Shown: one piece after another, positions 16,621 through 24,389 of the stretch
Layout of the letters: each line of letters opens with the position of its first letter
Numbering within the stretch: position 1 is the stretch's first letter
Assembly (NCBI GenBank): GCA_036386655.1
Contig: DASVVG010000225.1
Location: 1-28,305 of the forward strand
Origin: JAHWJX01 sp036386655
GTDB taxonomy: Bacteria; Pseudomonadota; Alphaproteobacteria; Caulobacterales; Caulobacteraceae
Direction: 5' to 3'
Length of the DNA stretch: 28,305 nucleotides
The notes under the pieces: model-generated
What the model saw: the letters and a program-made list of their open reading frames with translations, nothing else
Databases searched by the model: none
Told to the model about the DNA's origin: nothing
Program-made: the position numbers and the translations under genes

Positions 16621-18135
16621 ATGATCCTCCAGTTCGCCCGGGACCTCGTGGCCAGGAAGCCGGTGGGCGCCGCCATCGCCCAGGCCGCCGAGAGCGAAGG
16701 CAGCCGCCGCGAAGCCTCCCCCGTGCGGCCCACGGTGCTCGCCGCCGGCTCGATGATCGGGGCCGGCGCCTACCTGGTCCTCGCCCAGGCCGCGGCGCAC
16801 CAGGCCGGTCCGGGCGTCGTCGTCTCCATCCTCGCCGCCGCGGCGCTCTGCGCGCTGGTGGCGCTCTGCCGGGCCGAGCTCGCGTCGCACGTCCCTGTGT
16901 CCGGCACGCTCTACGCCCACGCCTACCCCACGCTCGGCGAGCTCCCCGCGTGGCTCTGCGCCTGGCTGCTCGTCTTCGCCGCTGTCATGGGCGTGGCCGC
17001 CGTGGCGCAGGCCTGGTCCGGTCCTTGGCAGGGGCTGCTCGAGGGGCTGAACCTCGGCACGCCCGGCCTCTGGTCCTCCGCGCCCTTCGCCTCCGACGGC
17101 CTCGAGCTCACCGCCACCGGCGCCGTCATGGACATGCCGGCCGCCTTCGTCGTCGGCCTCGCCGCCCTGCTGCTGGTCTCGGGCGTCTCACAGGGCGGGC
17201 TGCTCTACACGATCGTGGTCACCCTGAAGTTGATGGTGCTGCTCGTTGCCGTCGCCGCCGGCGCGGTGCTCGTCGATCCCGAGCTCTGGCGCCCGCTCGT
17301 GGCGGAAGGCCCCGCCTTTCCCCGGGGTCAGCCCGGCCGCTTCGGCTGGGCGGGCGTGACCACTGGCACGGCGCTAGCGGTCTTCGCCTTCCTCGGCTTC
17401 GACCGCGTCTGGGCCGCCCCCCGCGCCCCCGCCTCGAGCACACGCGCCCGGACCGTCGCCGTGTTCGCCGCCATCGGCGCCTGCGCGCTGCTCTTCATCC
17501 TGACCGCGCTGGTCCTCACCGGCGCCGCCGGCTCCGAAGCCCTCGACGTGCGCAGCCCCCTCACCCTCGTGGTCGGCGCGTCGCCCGGAGGCCGCTGGCT
17601 CGTGCAGCCCCTGAACCTCCTCCTGGTGATCGCGCTCGGATCGACGGTGCTGGGCCTCCTGCACGCCAACGCTCGCCTGTTGCAGGCGACCTCGCGCGAC
17701 CGCCTGCTCCCGCGCGCCCTCGACCGGGTGCATCCCCACACCGGCGCGCTCACCGTCGGCGTTGCGGCCCCCGCCCTGTTCGCGGGCTTCGCCGCCGCCC
17801 TGCTGCCGCTGTGGACGCTGGTGGCGCTGGCCTCCGGCGCCTCCCTCCTCGCGTTCGCCATTCTGTGCGGGGGCGTCGTCTGGCTCCGCCTCGGCCGCCG
17901 AGCCCTCGCCACGGGCTTCCGCATGCCCGTCTGGTGGCTCGTCGCGCCGCTGGGCCTGCTCGGCTGCCTCTACCTCGTCTACAGCCTCGGCCGGTCCACC
18001 ATGGCCTGGCTCGGCGTCTGGCTGGTGTTCGGCCTCATCGTCTACTTCGTCTACGGCTACTGGCGCTCCCCGCACCACCAGCGGCGCCCCGATCCCGACG
18101 ACGACGAGGTGACGTCGCCGCCGCCGCCCGGCTAG
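16621..18135 (+). CDS. Second APC-family permease, diverged paralogue
   Basis: The 504-residue protein shares the APC plan with its neighbour: a basic N-terminus, then AAGSMIGAGAYLVLAQAAAH near residues 41-60 (matching the GIGxxIGAGIYV helix), CRAELASHVPVSGTLYAHAY, GWAGVTTGTALAVFAFLGFD, and HANARLLQATSRDRLLPRAL (matching YGQSRIFYAMARDGLLPR). Many consensus residues differ, and the charged pairs in the helix-7 region (EAKNP in the neighbour) are changed to RAPASSTRAR, so substrate or activity may differ. About 12 hydrophobic segments are visible. The tail is Asp/Pro-rich. The start is ATG at 16621 with a poor ribosome site. hrpB begins 10 bases after its stop, which suggests co-transcription. 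Confidence 0.9.
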   Translation: MILQFARDLVARKPVGAAIAQAAESEGSRREASPVRPTVLAAGSMIGAGAYLVLAQAAAHQAGPGVVVSILAAAALCALVALCRAELASHVPVSGTLYAHAYPTLGELPAWLCAWLLVFAAVMGVAAVAQAWSGPWQGLLEGLNLGTPGLWSSAPFASDGLELTATGAVMDMPAAFVVGLAALLLVSGVSQGGLLYTIVVTLKLMVLLVAVAAGAVLVDPELWRPLVAEGPAFPRGQPGRFGWAGVTTGTALAVFAFLGFDRVWAAPRAPASSTRARTVAVFAAIGACALLFILTALVLTGAAGSEALDVRSPLTLVVGASPGGRWLVQPLNLLLVIALGSTVLGLLHANARLLQATSRDRLLPRALDRVHPHTGALTVGVAAPALFAGFAAALLPLWTLVALASGASLLAFAILCGGVVWLRLGRRALATGFRMPVWWLVAPLGLLGCLYLVYSLGRSTMAWLGVWLVFGLIVYFVYGYWRSPHHQRRPDPDDDEVTSPPPPG

Positions 18136-18145
18136 AGCCGGGCCG

Positions 18146-20590
18146 ATGCTGCCCATCCACGAGGTTCTGGACGAGCTCCGGGGCGTCCTCGCCTCCCAGC
18201 CGAACGCCGTGCTCGTCGCCCCGCCGGGCGCCGGCAAGACCACCGTCGTCCCCCTCGCCCTGAAGGACGAGCCCTGGACCTCGGGCGGCAAGCTGATCGT
18301 GCTGGAGCCGCGCCGCCTCGCCGCCCGCGCCGCCGCGCGCCGCATGGCGCAGACCCTGGACGAGCCTGTCGGCGACACCGTCGGCTTCCGCGTGCGCCTG
18401 CAGTCCAAGGTCTCCGCCCGCACCCGCGTCGAGGTGGTCACCGAGGGCGTGTTCACGCGCATGATCATGGACGACCCGGCGCTCGAAGGAGTCGCCGCCG
18501 TCCTGTTCGACGAATTCCACGAGCGCAGCCTCGACGCCGACCTGGGCCTCGCGCTGGCCCGCGACGCGCAGGCGGTCCTGCGCCCCGACCTCCGCCTGCT
18601 GGTGATGTCCGCCACCCTCGACGGCGCGCGCGTCTCCGCGCTGCTCGACGGCGCGCCGGTCGTGGAGAGCCGCGGCCGCGCGCATCCGGTCGAGACCCGC
18701 TACGTCGAGCGCGACCCCTCGCTCCGGATCGAGGACCAGGTCGCCCGCACAGTCCGCCGCGCCCTCGCCGACGAGACCGGCAGCCTCCTCGTCTTCCTGC
18801 CTGGGCAGGGCGAGATCCGCCGCGTCCACGAACGCCTCGCCGAGCAGGTGCGCGACCCCGCCGTGACGCTGGCGCCGCTCTACGGCGCACTCGACCCCGC
18901 CGAGCAGGACCGCGCCGTCGAGCCCGCGCCGCCCGGCCGCCGGAAGGTCGTGCTGGCCACCTCCATCGCCGAGACCAGCCTCACCATCGAGGGCGTGCGC
19001 GTGGTGATCGACTGCGGCCTTGCTCGTGTGCCCCGCTACGATCCGGGCGGCGGCCTGACGCGCCTGGAGACCGTCCGCGTCAGCCAGGCCGCCGCCGACC
19101 AGCGGCGTGGGCGGGCCGGACGCACCGAGCCCGGCGTCTGCTACCGCCTTTGGAGCGAGCCGGAGACGCGCTCGCTGCCGCCCTACGGCCGCCCGGAAAT
19201 CCTGGAGAGCGACCTCGCTCGACTCGCGCTCGACCTCGCCGCCTGGGGCGCCCGCGATCCCGCCGCCCTGGCGTTCCTCGACCCCCCGCCCGCAGCGGCG
19301 ATGGCGGAGGCACGCACCTTCCTCGCCCGCATCGGCGCGCTGGACGCGGAGGGCGGTCTCACTCCGCACGGCCGACGCGTCTCGCGCCTGCCGCTTCCGC
19401 CTCGCCTGGCCCACATGGTGGTCCGGGGCGCCGACCACGGCCACGCCGATCGAGCAGCGCTGGTCGCCGCCGTCGTCACCGAGCGCCGCCTCGGTGGCGA
19501 CGACGCCGACCTCCGTTGGCGCCTGGAGCGCCTGCGCCGCGACGGCTCGCAACGCGCGCGAGACGCCCGAGCGCTCGCCGGCCGCTGGGCGAAACTGGTG
19601 TCCGCTCATACCGGAGGGAGCGCGCCGCTCTCGGAAGCGCGCCTCCTCGCCCTCGCCTACCCCGAGCGCATCGCAAAGGCCCGCGGCGGCTGCGGCGAGT
19701 TCCTCCTCGCCAACGGTCGCGGCGTCTTCCTCGAGCCCGCCGACGCGCTCGCGCGCGAGCCCTGGCTGGCCGTCGGCGAGCTCGGCGGCGGCGCCGCGCG
19801 CGACCGCATCCTGCTCGCCGCGCCGCTCGACGCGGAGAGCATCGCCGAGGACTTCGCCGACCAGATCGAAACGAGCATCCATCTCGAGACGGACGCCGCC
19901 GGCCGCGTGAAGGCGAAGCGCCTCTCCCGCCTCGGCCGCATCCTCGTCGAAGAGCGGGTCGTCGAGGCCGATCCCGAGTCCGTCCGGCGGGCCCTCCTGG
20001 ACGCCGTGCAGCGCGACGGCCTGTCCGCTCTTCCCGACAACCCCGCGCTGCGCAGGCTGCTCGACCGCGTCGGCTTCCTGCACCGGCTCGACCCGCAGAC
20101 CTGGCCGGACCTCGCGGAGCCCGCGCTCCTCGCGCGGCGCGCCGAGTGGCTCGAGCCGCTGCTGCACGGCCGCGCCTCGCTCGCCGCCCTCGACCCGCAG
20201 ACGGTCGTCGACGCCGTCCGCACCCTGCTCCCCTGGGACCTGCAGACGCGGCTCGACCGTGACGCGCCCGAGCGCTTCGAGGCCCCCACCGGCTCCCGCT
20301 TCCAGATCGACTACGCCGCCGAGGGCGGGCCGCGCGTCGACGTGCGCGTGCAGGAGTTGTTCGGCCTCGCCGAGCACCCGACCGTCGCCGGCGGGCGCGT
20401 CCCGCTCACCCTCTCACTGCTCTCCCCGGCCCACCGCCCGGTCCAGACCACCAAGGACCTCCCGGGCTTCTGGCGCGGCTCCTACGTCGCGGTGCGCAGC
20501 GATATGCGCGGCCGCTACCCGAAGCACCCCTGGCCGGAGAATCCGCTCGCCGCCGCCCCCACCACCCGCGCAAAGCCGCGCGGAACCTGA
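18146..20590 (+). CDS. hrpB: ATP-dependent helicase HrpB (DExH box)
   Basis: HrpB is a DEAH/RHA-type helicase found in many proteobacteria whose cellular task is poorly defined. The 814-residue protein has the usual length and layout. Motif I is APPGAGKTT at residues 25-33, motif Ia LEPRRLAARAAARRMA, the Walker B box LFDEFHERSLDADLGLAL (DEFH, as in HrpB rather than DEAH) near residues 119-136, motif III VMSATLDG, motif V ATSIAETSLTIEGV and motif VI QRRGRAGR. A helicase-associated region follows, and the HrpB-specific C-terminal domain includes HPWPENPLAAAPTTRAK, which ends the protein as in homologues. It starts 10 bases after the APC permease gene without a strong ribosome site, so translation may be coupled. 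It converges on the RNA-modification genes across a 263-base gap. Confidence 0.97.
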   Translation: MLPIHEVLDELRGVLASQPNAVLVAPPGAGKTTVVPLALKDEPWTSGGKLIVLEPRRLAARAAARRMAQTLDEPVGDTVGFRVRLQSKVSARTRVEVVTEGVFTRMIMDDPALEGVAAVLFDEFHERSLDADLGLALARDAQAVLRPDLRLLVMSATLDGARVSALLDGAPVVESRGRAHPVETRYVERDPSLRIEDQVARTVRRALADETGSLLVFLPGQGEIRRVHERLAEQVRDPAVTLAPLYGALDPAEQDRAVEPAPPGRRKVVLATSIAETSLTIEGVRVVIDCGLARVPRYDPGGGLTRLETVRVSQAAADQRRGRAGRTEPGVCYRLWSEPETRSLPPYGRPEILESDLARLALDLAAWGARDPAALAFLDPPPAAAMAEARTFLARIGALDAEGGLTPHGRRVSRLPLPPRLAHMVVRGADHGHADRAALVAAVVTERRLGGDDADLRWRLERLRRDGSQRARDARALAGRWAKLVSAHTGGSAPLSEARLLALAYPERIAKARGGCGEFLLANGRGVFLEPADALAREPWLAVGELGGGAARDRILLAAPLDAESIAEDFADQIETSIHLETDAAGRVKAKRLSRLGRILVEERVVEADPESVRRALLDAVQRDGLSALPDNPALRRLLDRVGFLHRLDPQTWPDLAEPALLARRAEWLEPLLHGRASLAALDPQTVVDAVRTLLPWDLQTRLDRDAPERFEAPTGSRFQIDYAAEGGPRVDVRVQELFGLAEHPTVAGGRVPLTLSLLSPAHRPVQTTKDLPGFWRGSYVAVRSDMRGRYPKHPWPENPLAAAPTTRAKPRGT

Positions 20591-20853
20591 AGGGCCGGAG
20601 ACACGACAATGCGGGACAACCGGATACAAACCGCCCGACCGGAGACATCGCGCGGCCCCGACTTATCCCCCTCCTCCTCGGCCGTGAGATAATGAACCTG
20701 CGACGCCGGTCTTTCTCAGCGTGAACCCCGCTCCTCCGAGCCCGTGAACCGCGGGCCGGGCCCGCACGGAACGCGGATCTATTCACCTGCCCGTCGGCGG
20801 TGAGTGCCGTATTCCCTGTCCTCCCCCGGATACGGGACAAGGACGTCCGAACC
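20591..20853. other. 263-bp gap between convergent genes, with short repeats and hairpins
   Basis: This is the longest non-coding stretch of the window, and it is less GC-rich than its flanks. It contains three copies of CCGGAGACA or CCGGATACA (20595, 20620 and 20639), the 8-mer CGGGACAA at 20612 and again at 20833, CGGATAC at 20621 and 20827, and CGTGAACC at 20720 and 20743. A palindrome GCGGGCCGGGCCCGC lies at 20751-20765. A hairpin with arms CCGTATTC (20807-20814) and GGATACGG (20828-20835) lies just beyond the pseudouridine synthase gene's stop and could act as its terminator, though no T-run follows. A 27-codon frame at 20609-20692 has no support beyond being open. Confidence 0.55.
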
Positions 20854-21618
20854 TCAGCCCCGCCGCAGCAGCGCCGCCCGCTCCTCCCCGGTGATCGGCC
20901 GCCAACGCCCCTCCGGCAGGTTCCCCAGCTTAAGGCTGCCGATCCGGAGGCGGAACAGGTCCGTGACCTCCAGCTCCACCAGGTCGCACATGCGCCGGAT
21001 CTGGCGGTTGCGGCCTTCCTTCAGGATGAAGCGCAGCCGCTGGTCCTCCACCTGGCTCACGCGCGCCGGCTTCAACTGCCGCCCGTCGAGCTGCAGTCCG
21101 TGTCGGAGCAGCCCGAGCTTGCGCTCGGTGACCGCGCCAGCGACGCGCACCAGGTATTCCTTCTCCAGATCGGACTCGGGCCCGATCACCGCCTTGGCCA
21201 GCACGCCGTCCTCCGACAGGAGCAGCAGCCCGTGGGAATCCATGTCGAGCCGCCCAAGCGGGGCGAGGCTCGCGTCCCGCCCGGGCACGGCGCCTGTCTC
21301 GCCCCACAGGTTCGCCCGAGTCAGCAGCCGCGCCGCCGGGGTCTGCCCCGGCTCCGGCTGCGCCGAGACCACGCCGACGGGCTTGTTCAGGACCGCCGTG
21401 AACTGGGCCTCGAGCCGGCTCTCGGCCGCGTCGGAAAGCACGAGCGTCTGCCCCGCCGCGATCTTCCGGCCGGGATCGTCGACCCGCTCGCCGTCGATGG
21501 AGACAAGGCCCTGCGCGATCAGGGCCTCCGCCTCGCGCCGCGAGCACACGCCGCTCTGCGCCAGCCACTTGTTGACGCGCTGCGGCTCGCCCTCGTCATA
21601 GCGGCGCGTCCAGGCCAT
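20854..21618 (-). CDS. RluF/RsuA-type rRNA pseudouridine synthase
   Basis: This enzyme converts a uridine in rRNA to pseudouridine. The 254-residue protein starts with an S4 RNA-binding domain (RVNKWLAQSGVCSRREAEAL, residues 14-33) and then the RsuA/RluB/E/F catalytic domain with LNKPVGVVS, catalytic Asp125 in LGRLDMDSHGLLLLSEDG, EKEYLVRV, and GRNRQIRRMCDLVELEVTDL. The phrases LNKPVGVVS and NRQIRRMC resemble E. coli RluF, which acts on 23S rRNA, but the target base here is not proven. I chose ATG at 21618 because it shares a base with the stop of the upstream methyltransferase gene (TGATG) and the S4 domain follows soon after. It is the last gene of a three-gene RNA-modification group. Confidence 0.92.
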   Translation of the reverse strand: MAWTRRYDEGEPQRVNKWLAQSGVCSRREAEALIAQGLVSIDGERVDDPGRKIAAGQTLVLSDAAESRLEAQFTAVLNKPVGVVSAQPEPGQTPAARLLTRANLWGETGAVPGRDASLAPLGRLDMDSHGLLLLSEDGVLAKAVIGPESDLEKEYLVRVAGAVTERKLGLLRHGLQLDGRQLKPARVSQVEDQRLRFILKEGRNRQIRRMCDLVELEVTDLFRLRIGSLKLGNLPEGRWRPITGEERAALLRRG

Positions 21619-22403
21619 CAGCCCTCGGTCACGGCGTAGATCATGATCCCCGTGGCCACCGACCGGTTCAGGCTGTCGGCCCGCCCCCGCATCGGGATCT
21701 TGACGTTGACGTCGCACGCCGCCGCCATCTCCGGCGGCAGCCCCTGCTGCTCGTTGCCCATGACGATCAGCACCGGCTTCTGGTAGTCGGCGCCACGATA
21801 GTCGACCGTCGCGCTCAGCAGCGTCCCCACCACCGAGCCCCGCCAGCTGTCGCGCCAGCCCAGGAATTCCGCCTCGCTCGCCCGCACCAGCGGCAGCGCG
21901 AAGATCGAGCCCATGGTCGCCCGCACCGCCTCGACGCCGAACGGATCGACGCACTCGCCGACCAGGATTACGCCTCCGCACCCGGCCGCATCGGCGGTCC
22001 TGATGATCGTTCCCAGGTTTCCCGGATCCCGCACCCGGTGCAGCGCCACCCACGGCTCCGCCGCCGCCCGCACGGCGCTCAGCGGCGTGAACCGCTGCTC
22101 GAACACAGCCACCACCGTCTGCGGGTTCTCCCGCCGCGACACCTTCTCGAGGATGTCGCGCGTGACCTCGATCACCTCGCCGCCCGCCGCGCGCGTCGCC
22201 TCCACCCCCCGGTCCAGCAGCGGATGGCCCGCATCGGCCGAGAACATCAGCGTCTTCGGCGCGAAGCCCAGCTCCACCGCCTCGGTGACGATCTTCAGCC
22301 CCTCGGCCAGGAACAGCCCGCTAGCCTCCCGCTCCTTCCGCAGGTGCAGCGCCCGCACCGCCTTCACCGTCGGGTTCGACAGCGAGGTGATCGCCCGGCT
22401 CAC
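21618..22403 (-). CDS. SpoU/TrmH-family RNA 2'-O-methyltransferase
   Basis: This SPOUT-fold enzyme probably methylates a ribose in rRNA or tRNA using S-adenosylmethionine. The 261-residue product has an N-terminal substrate-binding domain (TSLSNPTVKAVRALHLRKER, FLAEGLKIVTEAVE) and the three SpoU motifs. Motif 1 is NLGTIIRTADAAG at residues 129-141, motif 2 IVMGNEQQGLP at about 213-223, and motif 3 IPMRGRADSLNRSVATGI at about 236-253, where the knotted SAM site forms. Motif 3 has SLNRSVA where SLNVSVA is usual. The start is GTG at 22403, overlapping the upstream gene's TGA (GTGA). It closely resembles the RlmB/TrmH lineage, but the exact target cannot be read from the sequence. Confidence 0.93.
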   Translation of the reverse strand: MSRAITSLSNPTVKAVRALHLRKEREASGLFLAEGLKIVTEAVELGFAPKTLMFSADAGHPLLDRGVEATRAAGGEVIEVTRDILEKVSRRENPQTVVAVFEQRFTPLSAVRAAAEPWVALHRVRDPGNLGTIIRTADAAGCGGVILVGECVDPFGVEAVRATMGSIFALPLVRASEAEFLGWRDSWRGSVVGTLLSATVDYRGADYQKPVLIVMGNEQQGLPPEMAAACDVNVKIPMRGRADSLNRSVATGIMIYAVTEG

Positions 22404-23302
22404 GTCGCGCTCCACCGCGCGAAGAACGACAGCCCGATCTCGCGCCCGCCGCCCTCCTCCGCCAGCGCCAGCTCGCCCCAGTCGATCCGCCCCCCCCGGT
22501 CGCCGATCGCCTCCCGCAGCAGATGCGCCAGCGACAGCCCCGATATCCGCGCCGCATACGCGTTCAGCAGCAGGAACGCCGGCCGGTCCGACAGCAGCGC
22601 CGCGCAGTCCCGCAGCAGCCCCGGCATGTCCTCGAACAGCCGCCACACCTCGCCCGTCGGCCCGCGCCCGTACTTCGGCGGGTCGAGGATGATCCCCTCG
22701 TACCGCGAGCCGCGCCGCAGCTCCCGCGCCACGTACTTGCGCGCGTCCTCCACGATCCAGCGCACCGGCCGGTCCTGCAGGTTCGAAAGCTCCGCGTTCT
22801 CGCGCGCCCAGCCGATCGCCTTCTTCGAGGCGTCCACGTGCGTGACCGAGGCCCCCGCCGCCGCGCAGGCGAGGCTCGCCACGCCGGTGTAGCCGAACAG
22901 GTTCAGCACCCGCGTCTCGCCCGGCCGGCCGCTGATCGCCTCGTGCAGCCAACTCCAGTTCGCCGCCTGCTCCGGAAAGAACGCCAGGTGCCGGAACGCC
23001 GTGAACCGCCCGTGGAAGCGCACGTCGCGCCAGCCGAGCTCGAACCGCTCCGGCATCCGCCCGGAGAACCGCCACCGCCCGGCGTCCTCCTCGTCCGACG
23101 GATCGAACACCGCCTCCGCCTCAGGCCAGTCGTCGGGCCGCGCGGGCGCCCAGGTGCACTGCGGCTCCGGCCGCACCACCCGGTACGGCCCGTAGCGCTC
23201 CAGCTTCCGGCCTTCGCCGGAGTCCAGCAGCGCGTAGTCGGGCCAGCCGACGGTCCGCAGCACCGTCGGCGTCTCGGCGAGGGCGGGCCCGGAGCGAGTC
23301 AT
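22400..23302 (-). CDS. RlmI-like class I SAM-dependent RNA methyltransferase
   Basis: A 300-residue Rossmann-fold methyltransferase. The SAM-binding site is VLNLFGYTGVASLACAAAGA, followed by the acidic VTHVDASKKAIGWARENAEL. The catalytic-loop motif is IILDPPKYGRG, as in RlmI-type enzymes that methylate C5 of cytosine in 23S rRNA (DPPxF/Y). An N-terminal strand domain (about residues 14-100, with the phrase YALLDSGEGRKLERYG) precedes it, but the PUA domain that E. coli RlmI carries is missing, so this is a shorter relative and the target is open. The ATG at 23302 is the first codon of the group; no ribosome site is visible, and TTTATC lies six bases upstream of the ATG, as a leaderless -10 would. 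It is divergent from the epimerase gene. Confidence 0.87.
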   Translation of the reverse strand: MTRSGPALAETPTVLRTVGWPDYALLDSGEGRKLERYGPYRVVRPEPQCTWAPARPDDWPEAEAVFDPSDEEDAGRWRFSGRMPERFELGWRDVRFHGRFTAFRHLAFFPEQAANWSWLHEAISGRPGETRVLNLFGYTGVASLACAAAGASVTHVDASKKAIGWARENAELSNLQDRPVRWIVEDARKYVARELRRGSRYEGIILDPPKYGRGPTGEVWRLFEDMPGLLRDCAALLSDRPAFLLLNAYAARISGLSLAHLLREAIGDRGGRIDWGELALAEEGGGREIGLSFFARWSAT

Positions 23303-23354
23303 GCGCGCGATAAAGCGGCTCGGCGCGCGGGCGTCCAGCCGCTATGCAGGCGCC

Positions 23355-24332
23355 ATGACCGTGATCGTCACCGGCGCGGCCGGCTTCATCGGCTACCACA
23401 CGGCCGAGCGCCTGCTCGCCCGCGGCGAGACCGTGATCGGCGTCGACGAGTTCAACGCCTACTACGACCCGGCCCTGAAGGAGGCCCGCGCCGCCCGCCT
23501 CGAGCCCCACGACCGCTTCCGCATGGTGCGCCTGGACGTCGCCGACGCCGGCCCCTTCGCCGCCCTCGTCCGCGACAGCGGCGCCGACCGTGTGGTCCAC
23601 CTCGCCGCGCAGGCCGGCGTGCGCTGGTCGATCGACCATCCGTTCGCCTACCAGCGCGCCAACCTCGCCGGCCACCTCTCGGTGCTGGAGGCCTGCCGCC
23701 ACGCGCCCGGCCTGAAGCACCTCGTCTACGCCTCGTCGAGCTCGGTCTACGGCGACCGCCCCCTCGCCGGCGCCTTCCGCGAGGACGACGCCGTCGACAA
23801 CCCGGTGTCGCTCTACGCCGCCACCAAGCGCGCCGGCGAGCTGATGAGCACCGTCTACGGCAAGCTCTACGGCCTGCCGCAGTCGGGCCTGCGGTTCTTC
23901 ACCGTCTATGGCCCCTGGGGCCGCCCCGACATGGCCTACTTCTCGTTCAGTCAGAAGATCCTGGCCGGCGAGCCCATCGAGGTCTTCGGCCAGGGCAAGC
24001 TGGCCCGCGACTTCACCTACGTGGACGACATCGTCGACGGGGTGGTGGGCGTCCTCGATCGCCCCCCTGCGGCCGGCGAGAACCGCATCCTGAACATCGG
24101 CGACAGCCGGCCGGTCGACCTGATGAGCATGATCGGCGCGCTGGAGGCGGCGTGGGGTCGTGAAGCGAAAAAGGTGTTCCGCGACCACCAGCCGGGCGAC
24201 GTCACCGCCACCTACGCCGACGTCTCCAAGATCCGGGCGCTCACGGGCTATGAGCCCAAGGTTAACCTCGAGGAGGGACTGGTCCGGTTCGTGGATTGGT
24301 ACAGGGACTGGTCCGGCCCGGGGTTTGCATAA
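23355..24332 (+). CDS. NAD-dependent sugar-nucleotide epimerase, UDP-glucuronate 4-epimerase-like
   Basis: This 325-residue extended SDR is close to the LspL/UDP-glucuronate epimerases that make UDP-galacturonate for lipopolysaccharide or exopolysaccharide. The NAD site is VTGAAGFIGYH with Gly7, Gly10 and Gly13. The serine region is SSSVYG, and the catalytic pair is Tyr154 and Lys158 (LYAATKRAGE). The substrate-binding stretch includes GLRFFTVYGPWGRPDMAY and LARDFTYVDDIV, both typical of this family. ATG at 23355 was chosen because the NAD-binding strand begins at residue 3; an open frame begins at 23301 but adds 18 basic residues not seen in the family. It is the first gene of the polysaccharide cluster. 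The substrate is inferred and could be another UDP-sugar. Confidence 0.92.
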   Translation: MTVIVTGAAGFIGYHTAERLLARGETVIGVDEFNAYYDPALKEARAARLEPHDRFRMVRLDVADAGPFAALVRDSGADRVVHLAAQAGVRWSIDHPFAYQRANLAGHLSVLEACRHAPGLKHLVYASSSSVYGDRPLAGAFREDDAVDNPVSLYAATKRAGELMSTVYGKLYGLPQSGLRFFTVYGPWGRPDMAYFSFSQKILAGEPIEVFGQGKLARDFTYVDDIVDGVVGVLDRPPAAGENRILNIGDSRPVDLMSMIGALEAAWGREAKKVFRDHQPGDVTATYADVSKIRALTGYEPKVNLEEGLVRFVDWYRDWSGPGFA

Positions 24333-24351
24333 ACCACCGCAGACACGCGTG

Positions 24352-24368
24352 GGGCGAGTTTTTCGCCC
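24352..24368 (+). terminator. Weak hairpin after the epimerase gene
   Basis: Arms GGGCGA (24352-24357) and TCGCCC (24363-24368) form a six-bp stem around loop GTTTT, in the 57-base gap before the next gene. The T-run is in the loop, not after the stem, so it may be an attenuator or simply a chance fold. It is followed by GAAC-AGCG-GTTC (24375-24386), a second small inverted repeat just before the ATG at 24390. Confidence 0.3.
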
Positions 24369-24389
24369 GATCCGGAACAGCGGTTCACC

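Noticed and set aside
15008..16624. 538-codon plus-strand frame opposite the first APC permease
   Set aside because: Its product is a charged Arg/His/Asp repeat-like string with no hydrophobic segments or domain, the expected antisense of a membrane protein.
18035..20377. 780-codon open frame on the minus strand, antisense to hrpB
   Set aside because: Very GC-rich genes leave long open antisense frames. The translation is Ala/Gly/Arg/Asp-rich with no domain, while the plus strand carries a complete HrpB with all helicase motifs.
20609..20692. 27-codon frame, and a 10-codon frame joined by TAATG, in the gap after hrpB
   Set aside because: GGAG lies about ten bases upstream, but the peptide has no recognisable pattern and such short frames arise by chance; kept only as a note inside the gap entry.
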